The notes: generated by a model from the sequence alone, not told the origin. Numbered from the stretch's first letter, positions 1 to 8,351 are shown. The stretch: 64,000 nt of DNA from Acidobacteriaceae bacterium (GCA_028283655.1 JAPWKE010000003.1:124001-188000), one strand, 5' to 3'. Numbers and translations are program-made.

Positions 1-524
1 CGAACGCCGTGAACCTGACCGATGGGCTGGATGGGTTAGCGATTGGCTGCACGATCATCGCTGCTGGTGCGCTGACAATGCTGACGTATGTGAGTGGCCA
101 TGCGGTGTTTTCAAATTATCTCGAGCTGCAGCGAATGCCTGCGGTCAGCGAGCTGACGATCTTCTGCGGAGCGATGGTGGGGGCCTCGATCGGCTTCCTT
201 TGGTACAACGCTCATCCGGCGGAGATCTTCATGGGTGACGTTGGATCGCTTATGCTGGGCGGCGCGATTGCGACGGTCGCGGTAGTGATCAAGCAGGAAC
301 TGCTGCTGCCGTTTATAGGCGGTGTGTTCATCCTGGAAGCGCTGAGTGTGATGCTGCAGGTGGGCAGTTATAAGCTGCGCAAAGGCAAGCGTATCTTCCG
401 CATGGCGCCGATTCATCATCACTTCGAACTGCTGGGATGGAGCGAGTCGAAGGTGATTGCGCGGTTCTGGATTCTGGCGCTGGTGTTTGCGCTGTTTGCG
501 TTGACTACGTTGAAGCTGAGGTAG
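1..524 (+). CDS. mraY: MraY, phospho-N-acetylmuramoyl-pentapeptide transferase (5' end missing)
   Basis: This is the C-terminal ~174 residues of the integral membrane enzyme that moves phospho-MurNAc-pentapeptide from UDP onto undecaprenyl phosphate, making lipid I on the cytoplasmic face. The frame is open from the window edge (first whole codon at base 3) and begins [13 protein letters not shown], the family's conserved aspartate motif. Further on are [14 protein letters not shown] and APIHHHFE, the signature loops that carry catalytic aspartate and histidines, and several hydrophobic helices. It ends with TLKLR and a TAG stop. It leads the local part of the dcw cluster, but the next genes (533-1044) are on the other strand, so direct cotranscription with murD is interrupted. 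Identity is secure; the N-terminal half is outside the window. Confidence 0.97.
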   Translation, partial: NAVNLTDGLDGLAIGCTIIAAGALTMLTYVSGHAVFSNYLELQRMPAVSELTIFCGAMVGASIGFLWYNAHPAEIFMGDVGSLMLGGAIATVAVVIKQELLLPFIGGVFILEALSVMLQVGSYKLRKGKRIFRMAPIHHHFELLGWSESKVIARFWILALVFALFALTTLKLR

Positions 525-532
525 GACGTGAG

Positions 533-868
533 TCAGGCTGAACGAATTGCAGCTATTAATGTTTCTCGAATTTGCTCAAAGGCTGTGGTGCTTAGCTGGC
601 CGAGCGTTTGTGTGATGAGATTCTCATGTGCTGAAAATAACTTCGTCGGGCGAGCATAGCTCACATGAGGAAGGCCGCCGGAAACGAAGGATGGTTTGTC
701 GAGTGCAACGGCAAAGCGATCTGCAAAAGGATTGCTTGTGATTTGGCAGATAATCCAGTCGTGATGCTGTAACGGCACGAGAAGCAACGCTGGGCGAAGC
801 TTGCGACCTGTGAGGTCGGAGTAAGGAAATGGAACAGCGACTACTTGACCAGCTGCAAGTATGCCCAT
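533..868 (-). CDS. MazF/PemK-like type II toxin
   Basis: A 111-residue protein that fits the MazF/PemK family of ribosome-associated or free mRNA endoribonucleases. Visible support is the N-terminal pattern GQVVAVPFPYSDLTG followed by RPALLL, which is the usual family opening (G-x-V-hydrophobic-PFPFSDLS-x-R-P), and a small beta-rich layout with ITSNPF. Length is normal for the family. It overlaps the end of the upstream small gene by 28 bases in a different frame, which suggests translational coupling with that putative antitoxin. The pair sits antisense between mraY and murD. Cleavage specificity cannot be read from sequence, and a pure growth-regulatory role is inference. Confidence 0.85.
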   Translation of the reverse strand: MGILAAGQVVAVPFPYSDLTGRKLRPALLLVPLQHHDWIICQITSNPFADRFAVALDKPSFVSGGLPHVSYARPTKLFSAHENLITQTLGQLSTTAFEQIRETLIAAIRSA

Positions 869-1044
869 GCTTCGTCCTCTTCCGGTCGCAACCAGTCGGC
901 GAGTGCTTGTTCTGAGGCCTGGTAGAGTTCGTGATCTGCTGAGTCCCAGACCAGCGTTGCGTGACCATTGGGCAGAGTAATAGACGCATCTACTGGGCGG
1001 ATATTGCCGACTTTGTCGATTACGACCTCAACAGACCTTGTCAT
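841..1044 (-). CDS. putative antitoxin of the MazF-like pair
   Basis: A 67-residue protein starting at ATG 1044, preceded on the minus strand by GAGG about 5 bases upstream. It opens MTRSVEVVIDKVGNIRP, which looks like an SpoVT/AbrB-type or similar short beta-strand DNA-binding start, and ends in an acidic, tryptophan-containing tail (ADWLRPEEDEAW) that could be the toxin-wrapping segment. The frame stays open further upstream into the murD start, but the ATG with a ribosome site is the simplest choice. Its stop lies 28 bases inside the toxin gene. I call it antitoxin mainly by position and size; the family was not identified with certainty. Confidence 0.7.
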   Translation of the reverse strand: MTRSVEVVIDKVGNIRPVDASITLPNGHATLVWDSADHELYQASEQALADWLRPEEDEAWAYLQLVK

Positions 1045-1105
1045 CTCAACCTCGCGCTGGCGATCTTGATACAGTGCGATGATAGCAGTCGAGGAATTTG
1101 CGCGG

Positions 1106-2461
1106 ATGAGCATGGACGTCAAAGGCAAACGGATTCTGGTTGCAGGCATTGGGAAGAGCGGGCTTGCGGCGGCGCACTTTTTGAAGCAGCGTGGAGCGCG
1201 GGTGACGATCTCGGATTCGCGTCCGGCGACGTTGATTGCGGAGCTTCCGGGGTTGTTGGATAGTGCTGTCGATGTTGAGGTTGGCGGGCATGGCTTGCTG
1301 ACCTTTCGTCGGCAGGATTTGATTGTAGTTTCGCCAGGTGTGCCGCTGAGCGTGCCGGAGATCAAGCAGGTACGCGCGCTCGGGATGCGTGTGATCGGCG
1401 AGTTGGAGCTGGGGTATCAGTTCCTCGCAGGTGAGGTGATTGCGATCACCGGATCGAATGGCAAGACCACGACGACGACGCTGGTGGGCGAGATTTTGCA
1501 GGCCTCTGGCAAGCCTACGCAGGTGGGTGGGAATATCGGTACGCCTGTGACCGAGATGGTGGAGGGCTCGACAGCGGAGACGTGGTCTGTGCTTGAGGTT
1601 TCCAGCTTTCAACTGGAAACGATCGAGACGTTCAAACCTCGCATTGCGGCGGTGTTGAACATTACGCCCGATCATCTCGATAGGCATGGGTCGTTTGAGA
1701 ACTATGCGGCGGCGAAGGCGCGCATCACCGAGAAGCAGGATGCGAGTGATTTCCTGGTATTGAACGGTGAGGATGAGCCGACGAAGCTGGTCGCTGCGAA
1801 GACGAAGGCGCAGATTTTCTGGTTTAGCGCGAAGCGGCAGGTGAAGCGCGGAGCGTTTGTGGATCGCGATGCGGTGGTGTTTCGTCGCGAAGAAAATGGG
1901 CCGTTTGAGCCGGTGTTGCCGGTGAGCGAAATTCCGCTGGCCGGGCAGCACAACGTGGAGAATGTGCTGGCTGCGGTGGTAATGGCGAAGCTGGCGGGTG
2001 TCGAGAGCGAAGTGATTCGCGCGACGGTGGCGACGTTCAAGGCTGTGGAGCATCGGCTGGAGTTCACGCGCGAGGTAGATGGCGTGCGTTACTACAACGA
2101 TTCGAAGGCCACGAATGTGGATGCTACGGCGAAGGCGGTGGAGGCTTTTGTGGGCGGCGTTCACCTGATTCTCGGCGGCAAGGACAAGGATTCGGATTAT
2201 GCCACGCTGGCCTCGCTACTGCGCGAGCGGGTGAAGATGGTTATCACGATTGGTACGGCTGCGGAAAAGATTGAGCGGCAACTGTCCGGTGTCGTGAAGA
2301 TAGAGAGAGCGGGAACGATGGAGCGCGCGGTGTTGCTGGCGAAGGAGCTGGCGGTGACGGGCGACGTTGTTCTGCTGGCGCCGGCGTGTGCCAGCTTTGA
2401 TCAGTTTCAGAACTACGAGCATCGTGGCCGCGTCTTCAAGGAGATCGTTGGCCGCTTGTAG
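1106..2461 (+). CDS. murD: MurD, UDP-N-acetylmuramoylalanine-D-glutamate ligase
   Basis: Cytoplasmic ATP-dependent ligase that adds D-glutamate to UDP-MurNAc-L-alanine. The protein has the N-terminal Rossmann-like part (RILVAGIGKSGLAAA), the central Mur-ligase ATP site GSNGKTTTTTL, the ITPDHLDRH segment and the C-terminal HRLEF...YNDSKATN and GGKDK motifs. The open frame begins at 1079, but ATG 1106 has GAGGAA at 1091-1096 with 9 bases of spacing, so I use that start; this gives about 451 residues, the usual length. Because the divergent toxin-antitoxin pair starts only 60 bases away, murD must use its own promoter or read-through from mraY. Confidence 0.97.
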   Translation: MSMDVKGKRILVAGIGKSGLAAAHFLKQRGARVTISDSRPATLIAELPGLLDSAVDVEVGGHGLLTFRRQDLIVVSPGVPLSVPEIKQVRALGMRVIGELELGYQFLAGEVIAITGSNGKTTTTTLVGEILQASGKPTQVGGNIGTPVTEMVEGSTAETWSVLEVSSFQLETIETFKPRIAAVLNITPDHLDRHGSFENYAAAKARITEKQDASDFLVLNGEDEPTKLVAAKTKAQIFWFSAKRQVKRGAFVDRDAVVFRREENGPFEPVLPVSEIPLAGQHNVENVLAAVVMAKLAGVESEVIRATVATFKAVEHRLEFTREVDGVRYYNDSKATNVDATAKAVEAFVGGVHLILGGKDKDSDYATLASLLRERVKMVITIGTAAEKIERQLSGVVKIERAGTMERAVLLAKELAVTGDVVLLAPACASFDQFQNYEHRGRVFKEIVGRL

Positions 2462-2505
2462 CGGTGAAGGCGATCGTTCGCGTTGGGCCAAGAGGGTAGC
2501 GGGCG

Positions 2506-3597
2506 ATGGCGAAGCGCGTAGGCGTAGACAAATGGATGTTCGGCACGGTGCTTACGCTCGTGATGTTCGGGCTGGTGATGGTGTTTTCGGCATCGGCCGT
2601 CATCGCGAAGGCGACGCAGGGTTCACCGTACGCGTTTGTGGCGAAGCAGGCTGTGTTTGTCGCGATCGGGCTGGTAGGCCTGTTTGTGTTGATGAAGGTG
2701 GATTATCGCCGCTACAACAATCCGAAGGTGATCTTCCCGATGATGGGAGTTACGGCGCTGCTGTTGCTGGCCGTGTTTGCGATGGGCGCGATGAATGGAG
2801 CGCATCGCTGGATTCGCTTTGGTGGCTTTACCCTGCAGCCGAGTGAGTTGGCGAAGCCGGTGATTGTGCTGTTCCTGGCATGGTTTCTGCAGACGCGTAT
2901 CCACCAGATTGACAACATTAAAGAGACGATTCTGCCGGCGGCGCTCCCGCCGCTGGTGTTCATTGCGCTGATCTTGAAAGAGCCCGACCTCGGCACGGCG
3001 ATGGTTTGTGCCGTGGTGCTGATGGCGATGCTTTATCTCGCAGGGATGCAGATGAAATGGATCGGCGCTGCAATTCTGGCGGCTACCCCGGTGATGTACT
3101 TCATGCTATTCCGCGTGGCATGGCGGCGGGCGCGACTGATGGCGTTCTGGAACCCGGAAGCCGATCCCCGCGGGGTTGGATACCACACACTGCAGTCGCT
3201 GATCGCGGTGGGGACGGGAGGTATCCACGGCAAGGGTTTGATGGAAGGCGTGCAGAAGCTGTTCTTTCTGCCGGAGCCACATACGGACTTTATCTTCGCG
3301 GTGATCTGCGAAGAGCTGGGGCTGATTGGCGCGCTGCTGGTGTTGGCTGCGTTCTGTGTCCTGGGCTTTCGTGGGCTGCGGGCGGCGTACAGGTCGACCG
3401 ATCCGTTTGCACGCTTTGTGGCGTTTGGTATGACGACGACGATCCTGGTGCAGGCATTCTTCAACATCAGCGTTGTGCTGTCGATTGTGCCGAATAAGGG
3501 GCTTCCGCTGCCGTTCATCTCTTCCGGTGGCACGAGTGTGGCGATCATGCTGGCGTGTATGGGCGTGTTGCTGAATGTGACGAGAGAGATTGACTGA
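2506..3597 (+). CDS. ftsW: FtsW, lipid II polymerase of the divisome (SEDS family)
   Basis: A 363-residue SEDS protein, the septal peptidoglycan glycosyltransferase that works with a class B penicillin-binding protein. It is strongly hydrophobic with about ten membrane spans, contains LQPSELAKP and KEPDLGTA early on, and ends with the family signature PNKGLPLPFISSGGTS followed by a last helix. It begins 44 bases after murD. Its TGA stop shares one base with the ATG of murG (TGATG), so the two are translationally coupled. The context with murD and murG argues for FtsW and not the elongation paralogue RodA. Confidence 0.96.
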   Translation: MAKRVGVDKWMFGTVLTLVMFGLVMVFSASAVIAKATQGSPYAFVAKQAVFVAIGLVGLFVLMKVDYRRYNNPKVIFPMMGVTALLLLAVFAMGAMNGAHRWIRFGGFTLQPSELAKPVIVLFLAWFLQTRIHQIDNIKETILPAALPPLVFIALILKEPDLGTAMVCAVVLMAMLYLAGMQMKWIGAAILAATPVMYFMLFRVAWRRARLMAFWNPEADPRGVGYHTLQSLIAVGTGGIHGKGLMEGVQKLFFLPEPHTDFIFAVICEELGLIGALLVLAAFCVLGFRGLRAAYRSTDPFARFVAFGMTTTILVQAFFNISVVLSIVPNKGLPLPFISSGGTSVAIMLACMGVLLNVTREID

Positions 3598-4676
3598 TGG
3601 CGTTACGAGTGATCATTGCCGGTGGAGGCACCGGGGGGCATGTGGTTCCGGCGCTGGCGATCGGGCGCAAACTGCGAGAGGAGTATGACGGTGAGTGTGT
3701 CTACGTGGGCACGCAGCGCGGCATTGAAACGAAGCTGGTTCCCGAAGCCGGGTTTCGGCTGGAGCTGGTGCGCTCAGGGCAGTTGAACCGGGTGAGTTTG
3801 AAGACGAAGCTGAAGACGTACCTCGATCTTCCGCGCGGTGTGCTGCAGTGCATGGCGCTGATGCGGTCGTTCAAGCCGCAGGTAGTGGTGGGCGTAGGCG
3901 GCTATGCCAGCGGGCCAGCGATGCTGGCAGCGGTGCTGATGCGCGTGCCGACGCTGATGTATGAGCCGAACGCTGTGCCGGGGATGACGAACCGTTTGCT
4001 GGGCAAGCGCGTGAGTGCGGCGGCGGTGAACTTTGCGGCGACCGTACCGTTCTTTCACGGCGCTGAGGTGACGGGTGTGCCGGTGCGCGAGGAGATCTTC
4101 GCGATCCCGGAGAAGGTTGGTGGTGAGCCTCGTCTGCTGGTGACGGCGGGTAGTAACGGGGCGCAGATATTTAACGATCTGATGCCGCGAATTGTGGCTC
4201 GTTTGCTGCGCGAGGTGCCGGGGTTGACGGTGGTGCATCAGGCCGGTGCACGGCATCTGGAGATGACTCGTGCGGCGTTTGCGGCGAGCGAGGCTGATCC
4301 TGCGCGGTGGTCGGTCGAGGCGTTTCTGGCAGACATGCCTGCGCAGTATGCCGCAGCGGATGTCGTATTGGCGCGGTCGGGTTCTACGGTCAGTGAGCTA
4401 TGCGCGGCGGGCAAGCCGTCGCTGCTGGTTCCGTTTCCGCAGGCTGCGGACGATCATCAGCGGAAGAACGCCGAAGTGCTGGCAGAGGCTGGTGCGGCGC
4501 GGATGATTCTGCAACGCGATGTGACGGCCGAGGTGCTGGCGGAGAATCTGCTGGAGATGCTGAGGGATCAGGCACTGCGGAGCAATATGTCGCGTGCCGC
4601 GCGGTCGCTGGCCAAGCCGGGAGCTCTGGACCGCATAGCCGGAATGGTTGTGCGGCTGGCTGAGGGTAGAGGGTAG
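3597..4676 (+). CDS. murG: MurG, lipid II-forming N-acetylglucosaminyltransferase
   Basis: Peripheral membrane GT-B enzyme that transfers GlcNAc from UDP-GlcNAc to lipid I. The 359-residue protein starts ALRVIIAGGGTGGHVVPALAI, the glycine-rich loop of the family, has VGVGGYASGPAM and EPNAVPG in the acceptor half, and a C-terminal donor half with TAGSNGAQ, ARSGSTVSELCAAGKPS and PFPQAADDHQ. All are standard MurG features and the length is typical. It overlaps ftsW by one base. The gene is followed by a hairpin, so this half of the dcw cluster probably ends here. Confidence 0.97.
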   Translation: MALRVIIAGGGTGGHVVPALAIGRKLREEYDGECVYVGTQRGIETKLVPEAGFRLELVRSGQLNRVSLKTKLKTYLDLPRGVLQCMALMRSFKPQVVVGVGGYASGPAMLAAVLMRVPTLMYEPNAVPGMTNRLLGKRVSAAAVNFAATVPFFHGAEVTGVPVREEIFAIPEKVGGEPRLLVTAGSNGAQIFNDLMPRIVARLLREVPGLTVVHQAGARHLEMTRAAFAASEADPARWSVEAFLADMPAQYAAADVVLARSGSTVSELCAAGKPSLLVPFPQAADDHQRKNAEVLAEAGAARMILQRDVTAEVLAENLLEMLRDQALRSNMSRAARSLAKPGALDRIAGMVVRLAEGRG

Positions 4677-4685
4677 AGAAAAGAA

Positions 4686-4714
4686 AACGGCTGAGGCGGG
4701 TTGCCTCAGCCGTT
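4686..4714. terminator. hairpin between convergent murG and the glycine-rich protein gene
   Basis: A perfect 12-bp stem (AACGGCTGAGGC with its complement) around a 5-base loop lies between the ends of two converging genes. On the minus strand the stem is followed by a T-rich run (TTTTCTTTTCT), so it is a good intrinsic terminator for the 4730-5689 gene. On the + strand the tail is only moderately T-rich. It probably serves both sides. Confidence 0.75.
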
Positions 4715-4729
4715 GCTGTTCTTGCGGGT

Positions 4730-5689
4730 CTAGTGGTGTCCGCCGTTGCTGTGGCTTCCGCCGCCACCGCCGCCGTGGGATCCACCGCTGGGTGCGCCAC
4801 CACCGTGAGAGGCGCCACCACCGGAAGGCTGTCCACCGCCGTGGGACGAGCTGCCACCGGAAGACTGGGCTCCATGAGCGGAGCTTCCTCCAGAAGGCTG
4901 CCCGCCGCCGTGGTATCCGCTGGACTGTCCGCCACTGTAGCTCTGGGGGGTGGATGTGCTTCCGCTACGGTTGTTGCTTCCGCCGTTGTTATAGCTTCCG
5001 CCACCATTGCTGGGCTGTCCGCCGCCATGGTTGTTGTAGCCGGAGTTTCCGCCAGGCTGTCCACCGTGGTTAGAGTACCCCTCCGAACCGCGACCGTTGA
5101 TGGACGAACCATGGTTGAAGTTTCCACCACCGCCGTGTCCGCCGTTGGAGTACTGCGAGGGCGGATGCGACTGGAAGGAGGCTCCGCCGGGATGGCCGTT
5201 ATAGCCAGCGTACGGACGGTTGTAGACCGAGCCACGGAAGCCGGGGCCGAAGTGGCCGTAGGAGCGGTTGTACCAGAAGCGTCCACCGTTCCAGTAGCCG
5301 CCGTAGAAGCCTACGCCGAAGTAGCCGAAGCCGTAGTTGATGCCGCCGTAGTAGCCGACAGTACGACCCCAGTAGCCGGCATTCCAGTAATAGCCTCCGG
5401 TACCCCAACCCCACCAGCCGGGCGTCCAAAGAGCGTCGGTGTAGGGAGGCATAACCCAGGCGCCGTCGACCCAGTAGTAGCCGTCGGGGCCCCAGGCATA
5501 GTAGCCGGGCGTCCAGATGTAGCCGTCGCCGGGGATTTCGGGCTGATCGTATGCCGGGATCGGAGGCGGTGCGTAGCCCGCGGTAATGCCTACGGCGACC
5601 TGTGCCTGTGCCGCAGGAGCCTGAATAAGTGCCGCAACGCCGAGCACGGCGACTGCGAGGGTAGTACGAATTGCGCCCTTGATCTTCAT
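4730..5689 (-). CDS. secreted aromatic/glycine-rich YXWGXW-type protein
   Basis: A 319-residue exported protein of unknown function. Residues 1-29 form a signal peptide ending AAQAQ. The next part (about 50-165) is full of Trp, Tyr and Gly, with repeats such as GYYAWGPDGYYW and WTPGWWGWG that match the YXWGXW repeat found in secreted proteins of acidobacteria and proteobacteria. The rest is a low-complexity tail of Gly, Ser, Asn, His and Gln, probably disordered. It is transcribed against the dcw genes between murG and murC and faces its own terminator. A role in envelope or surface structure is a guess. Coding is well supported by the signal peptide and the non-random aromatic pattern. Confidence 0.8.
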   Translation of the reverse strand: MKIKGAIRTTLAVAVLGVAALIQAPAAQAQVAVGITAGYAPPPIPAYDQPEIPGDGYIWTPGYYAWGPDGYYWVDGAWVMPPYTDALWTPGWWGWGTGGYYWNAGYWGRTVGYYGGINYGFGYFGVGFYGGYWNGGRFWYNRSYGHFGPGFRGSVYNRPYAGYNGHPGGASFQSHPPSQYSNGGHGGGGNFNHGSSINGRGSEGYSNHGGQPGGNSGYNNHGGGQPSNGGGSYNNGGSNNRSGSTSTPQSYSGGQSSGYHGGGQPSGGSSAHGAQSSGGSSSHGGGQPSGGGASHGGGAPSGGSHGGGGGGSHSNGGHH

Positions 5690-5879
5690 GATTTCAATCC
5701 TGCCACGCGTGGCCTTCGGTTTTTCCTGCGAATCTGCTGCAGGTTTCGCGGCCCACGCGAGAAATTTGCGACCGGTATTGCTCTTTCCCGGCTCTCGTAC
5801 AGATTAGACACAAGTGTGTCGGTGGAGTTGCGCGGAGTTTTGCTCTCCAAAGATAGTGTCAGGGCCAGATAGCCGTTTG
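5690..5879. other. non-coding gap between two minus-strand secreted-protein genes
   Basis: This 190-base stretch lies upstream of the glycine-rich protein gene and downstream of the next minus-strand gene. It must hold the promoter of the glycine-rich gene, but I see no strong -35/-10 pair. A small hairpin (GACAC-AAGT-GTGTC, 5807-5820) is present and is too short to assign. Confidence 0.4.
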
Positions 5880-6575
5880 TTACTTGAGGATGAGCGGTAT
5901 AAGATTTTCGAACTGTGCAGGCAGGCGTAGGTAGATGGCTGTCATCTCGTGATCGCCCTTGGGGGCGAATTGAATCGTTCCGTGGATCGATTGATCGTTA
6001 GGGTGGATCCAGCTGTCTGTGCCGATGCCTTTCGTGTTGGGAGGCGTAGTGAACTCAACGAAGGTGTCGGAACGATAGGTTAGCTTGTCGGTTGGATAGG
6101 GGCCGAATGGGAAATCTTTCGCAGGTTCAATGCCCTCCGCTATGACGCTTCGCGCGTAACTCCTATATTTGGGGAAGACACGTGCGACGGTCTTCGCCAC
6201 CGCAAGGCGGCCTGATGTGTCGCCTAACATCTCCGCTACTTGAATGCCATAGCCGGTGATGCCTCTCCATCTCGGTTTGGAGTTGAAGTAGTCACTGGTG
6301 GAAATCGGTTCGGGACGGACAAAGAGTTGATGGCCGTCCGATCCCTCAAGAGCGAAGCAGTGCCAACCTTTAGGTGCGAGAATGCCGGGGCCGCCTTTGG
6401 CTTGGTAGTAGGCAAGTTGGCCACTAGGATCCTTTGGGATGATGCCTGTTGGCCTGGTCGGCGCGGGCTCGGATCCTGTTTGCCCATCACTCGGGCAGCC
6501 AACGAAGGGTGTTGTCGCGTAGCAGGAGTATGAAAGAGTTGCGAGGAAAAATATGGTGAAGATCAGTTTGCGCAT
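5880..6575 (-). CDS. putative secreted protein of unknown function
   Basis: A 231-residue protein starting at ATG 6575. It has a clear signal sequence (MRKLIFTIFFLATLSYSCYA). The mature part carries three cysteines (one at the likely signal cleavage site region, CPSDG, and HCFALEG) and aromatic-rich motifs such as GWHCFALEG and FPFGPY. I do not recognise the family. The longer open frame reading up to 7253 runs through murC antisense and is not used. Base composition looks lower in GC than the flanking mur genes, by eye. It diverges from murC with a 60-base gap that should hold both promoters. Confidence 0.65.
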   Translation of the reverse strand: MRKLIFTIFFLATLSYSCYATTPFVGCPSDGQTGSEPAPTRPTGIIPKDPSGQLAYYQAKGGPGILAPKGWHCFALEGSDGHQLFVRPEPISTSDYFNSKPRWRGITGYGIQVAEMLGDTSGRLAVAKTVARVFPKYRSYARSVIAEGIEPAKDFPFGPYPTDKLTYRSDTFVEFTTPPNTKGIGTDSWIHPNDQSIHGTIQFAPKGDHEMTAIYLRLPAQFENLIPLILK

Positions 6576-6635
6576 AAAAGTCCTCTGCGGCTGGTGCTCA
6601 TGAGTGAAAAGTAGCATAGGCTGCACCGTGGCTTC

Positions 6636-8072
6636 ATGCAAAATGGAGGAGTCGATCTTTCGCCCGGAAGCAGCCCATTGAACACTCCTGATCACGCCCT
6701 TTTTGCCCCTTCGCAGCGTATCCACTTCATCGGTATCGGTGGAATCGGGATGAGCGGCATTGCCGAGATATTGCTGACGATTGGCTATGCGGTTTCGGGG
6801 TCGGATATGCGCGAGTCGCCGGGGACGGAGAGGCTGCGCGGGCTGGGCGCGACGATCTATATCGGTCACGCGGCGGGGAACTCGGCAGCGAGCGATGTGG
6901 TCGTGACCAGCTCTGCCGTGGCGAAGGACAATCCCGAGGTGATGGAGGCGCGGTCGCGGAAGATTCCCGTGATTCAGCGCGCGGAGATGCTCGCTGAGTT
7001 GATGCGGCTGAAGTACGGCATCGCTGTAGCGGGGATGCACGGCAAAACGACGACGACGAGCATGATTGCGGCCGTTCTCGCGGGTGGCGAGCTTGATCCG
7101 ACGGTGGTCGTTGGGGGGCGCGTGGATGCGCTGGGGTCGAACGCCAAGCTGGGCAAGTCGCAGTATCTGGTTGCTGAGGCGGACGAGAGCGATCGCTCGT
7201 TTCTGAAGCTGCCTCCGGTGCTGGCCGTGGTGACGAACCTCGACCGCGAGCACATGGATACCTACCGCGATATGGCGGATGTCGAGGGCGCGTTTCTTGA
7301 GTTCATGGACAAGGTGCCGTTTTACGGAGCGATCACCGCGTGTATCGATAACCCGATGCTGAAGGCGGTATTGCCGCGCGTAACGCGCAAGCTCTACACC
7401 TATGGCGAGAGTGCGGAGGCGGACTTCCGGCTGCGAATTCTGCCGACGGGCAACGGTGTGCGTTCGACGTTTGAGGTGAACACGCGTGGACTGGTGCTAG
7501 GGCCGTTCACGCTGTCGGTGCCGGGGAAGCACAATATTCTGAACGCGACAGCAGCGGTCGCCGTAGGGGTGCAGCTTGGGATTGCGCCGGAGAAGATTGC
7601 TGCCGGGCTGGAGAGCTTCCGAGGCGTGGATCGCAGGTTCCAGACCAAGGGGGTGGAGCGTGGGGTGACGGTGGTGGACGATTACGGCCATCATCCGACG
7701 GAAGTGAAGGCGACGCTGGCAGCGGCGCGGAGCTGTGGCTTCGGGCGTGTGCTGGTCTTGTTCCAGCCGCATCGTTATACGCGTACACGAGATTTGATGG
7801 ACGATTTCGCTGGTGCGTTTGGGGATGCGGACGCGGTGCAGGTACTGGATATTTATGCCGCCAGCGAGCAGCCGATTGAAGGCATTAGCGGCGAAACTCT
7901 GGCTGCGGCGATACGGCAGGCTGGCGGAGGGCGCGTGACGTATGCGGACTCCGTCGCTCTGGCGGTGGAGCGTCTGGTAGCGGACGCGCGGCCCGGGGAT
8001 TGCATCCTGACGCTGGGGGCCGGGAGTGTTTCGCAGGCCGGGCCGGTGTTGTTGGACGCGTTGAAGAGCTAG
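6636..8072 (+). CDS. murC: MurC, UDP-N-acetylmuramate-L-alanine ligase
   Basis: Cytoplasmic ligase that adds L-alanine to UDP-MurNAc, the first peptide step of peptidoglycan synthesis. The 478-residue protein contains the N-terminal nucleotide-binding loop IHFIGIGGIGMSGIAE, the ATP site GMHGKTTTTSM, the middle segment EADESDRSFLKL and the C-terminal DDYGHHPTEVKATL and FQPHRYTRT motifs. The start used is ATG 6636; a TTG at 6678 is an alternative because no good ribosome site precedes the ATG. The usual neighbours murB and ddl do not follow; the next gene is ftsQ after a 279-base gap. Confidence 0.97.
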   Translation: MQNGGVDLSPGSSPLNTPDHALFAPSQRIHFIGIGGIGMSGIAEILLTIGYAVSGSDMRESPGTERLRGLGATIYIGHAAGNSAASDVVVTSSAVAKDNPEVMEARSRKIPVIQRAEMLAELMRLKYGIAVAGMHGKTTTTSMIAAVLAGGELDPTVVVGGRVDALGSNAKLGKSQYLVAEADESDRSFLKLPPVLAVVTNLDREHMDTYRDMADVEGAFLEFMDKVPFYGAITACIDNPMLKAVLPRVTRKLYTYGESAEADFRLRILPTGNGVRSTFEVNTRGLVLGPFTLSVPGKHNILNATAAVAVGVQLGIAPEKIAAGLESFRGVDRRFQTKGVERGVTVVDDYGHHPTEVKATLAAARSCGFGRVLVLFQPHRYTRTRDLMDDFAGAFGDADAVQVLDIYAASEQPIEGISGETLAAAIRQAGGGRVTYADSVALAVERLVADARPGDCILTLGAGSVSQAGPVLLDALKS

Positions 8073-8112
8073 AGAGGCGAGGGGCGTAGGACGGCAGGGC
8101 TAGGTGATCTAA

Positions 8113-8230
8113 CCCTTTCTGTTCCTTTCTGTTATTTCTTGCCTACTTCCTCGTTTTCCTACTCTCCTTGCTTTCCCCTACTTTCCTGGTCTCTCCCTAC
8201 TTCCTTCGCTTTTCCTGCTTTCCTGCCACC
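8113..8230. repeat. pyrimidine-rich low-complexity repeat between murC and ftsQ
   Basis: About 118 bases made almost wholly of C and T in imperfect units such as CCTACTTCC, TTTCCTG and CTTTCCT. Read on the other strand it gives units like CAGGAAAGCAGGA and CAGGAAAGTAGG, which recur in the gap at 21701-21749. The open frame through it has no stop but its product (Pro/Ser/Phe-rich) has no sign of being a protein. The remaining part of the murC-ftsQ gap shows nothing else. Confidence 0.6.
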
Positions 8231-8351
8231 TTGCACCTCATCCCCTGTTCCTTCGCGGGTTCCTCGCTGTAACGGCTCGGTTTTGTGGGCGTTGGCGTGG
8301 ATAGAATCAGTGGCAGGCGATTCTCTCGCGGCCTTGCTCGGGCTGCGTGGT

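Noticed and set aside
1046..2164. Long minus-strand open frame across murD (372 codons)
   Set aside because: It is antisense to a clear murD, its product is rich in Arg, His and Leu in the way of a shadow frame, and it has no family features.
4730..5110. Repeated CCACCGCCGTGG-type units, at first sight like a CRISPR or tandem repeat array
   Set aside because: Units are codon-based (Gly, Ser, His, Asn runs) with irregular spacing, and no constant repeat plus unique spacer pattern is present.
5807..5820. GACAC-AAGT-GTGTC hairpin upstream of the glycine-rich gene
   Set aside because: A five-base stem is too short and common to call an operator.
4733..5872. Plus-strand open frame of 379 codons across the glycine-rich gene
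   Set aside because: It is the reverse reading of G+C-rich, low-complexity DNA, with Ala/Val/Gly-heavy composition and no signal or domain; the minus-strand frame has a real signal peptide.
8139..8351. N-terminal extension of FtsQ through the pyrimidine tract
   Set aside because: Low-complexity Pro/Ser/Phe sequence with no ribosome site; ATG 8352 gives a normal FtsQ.
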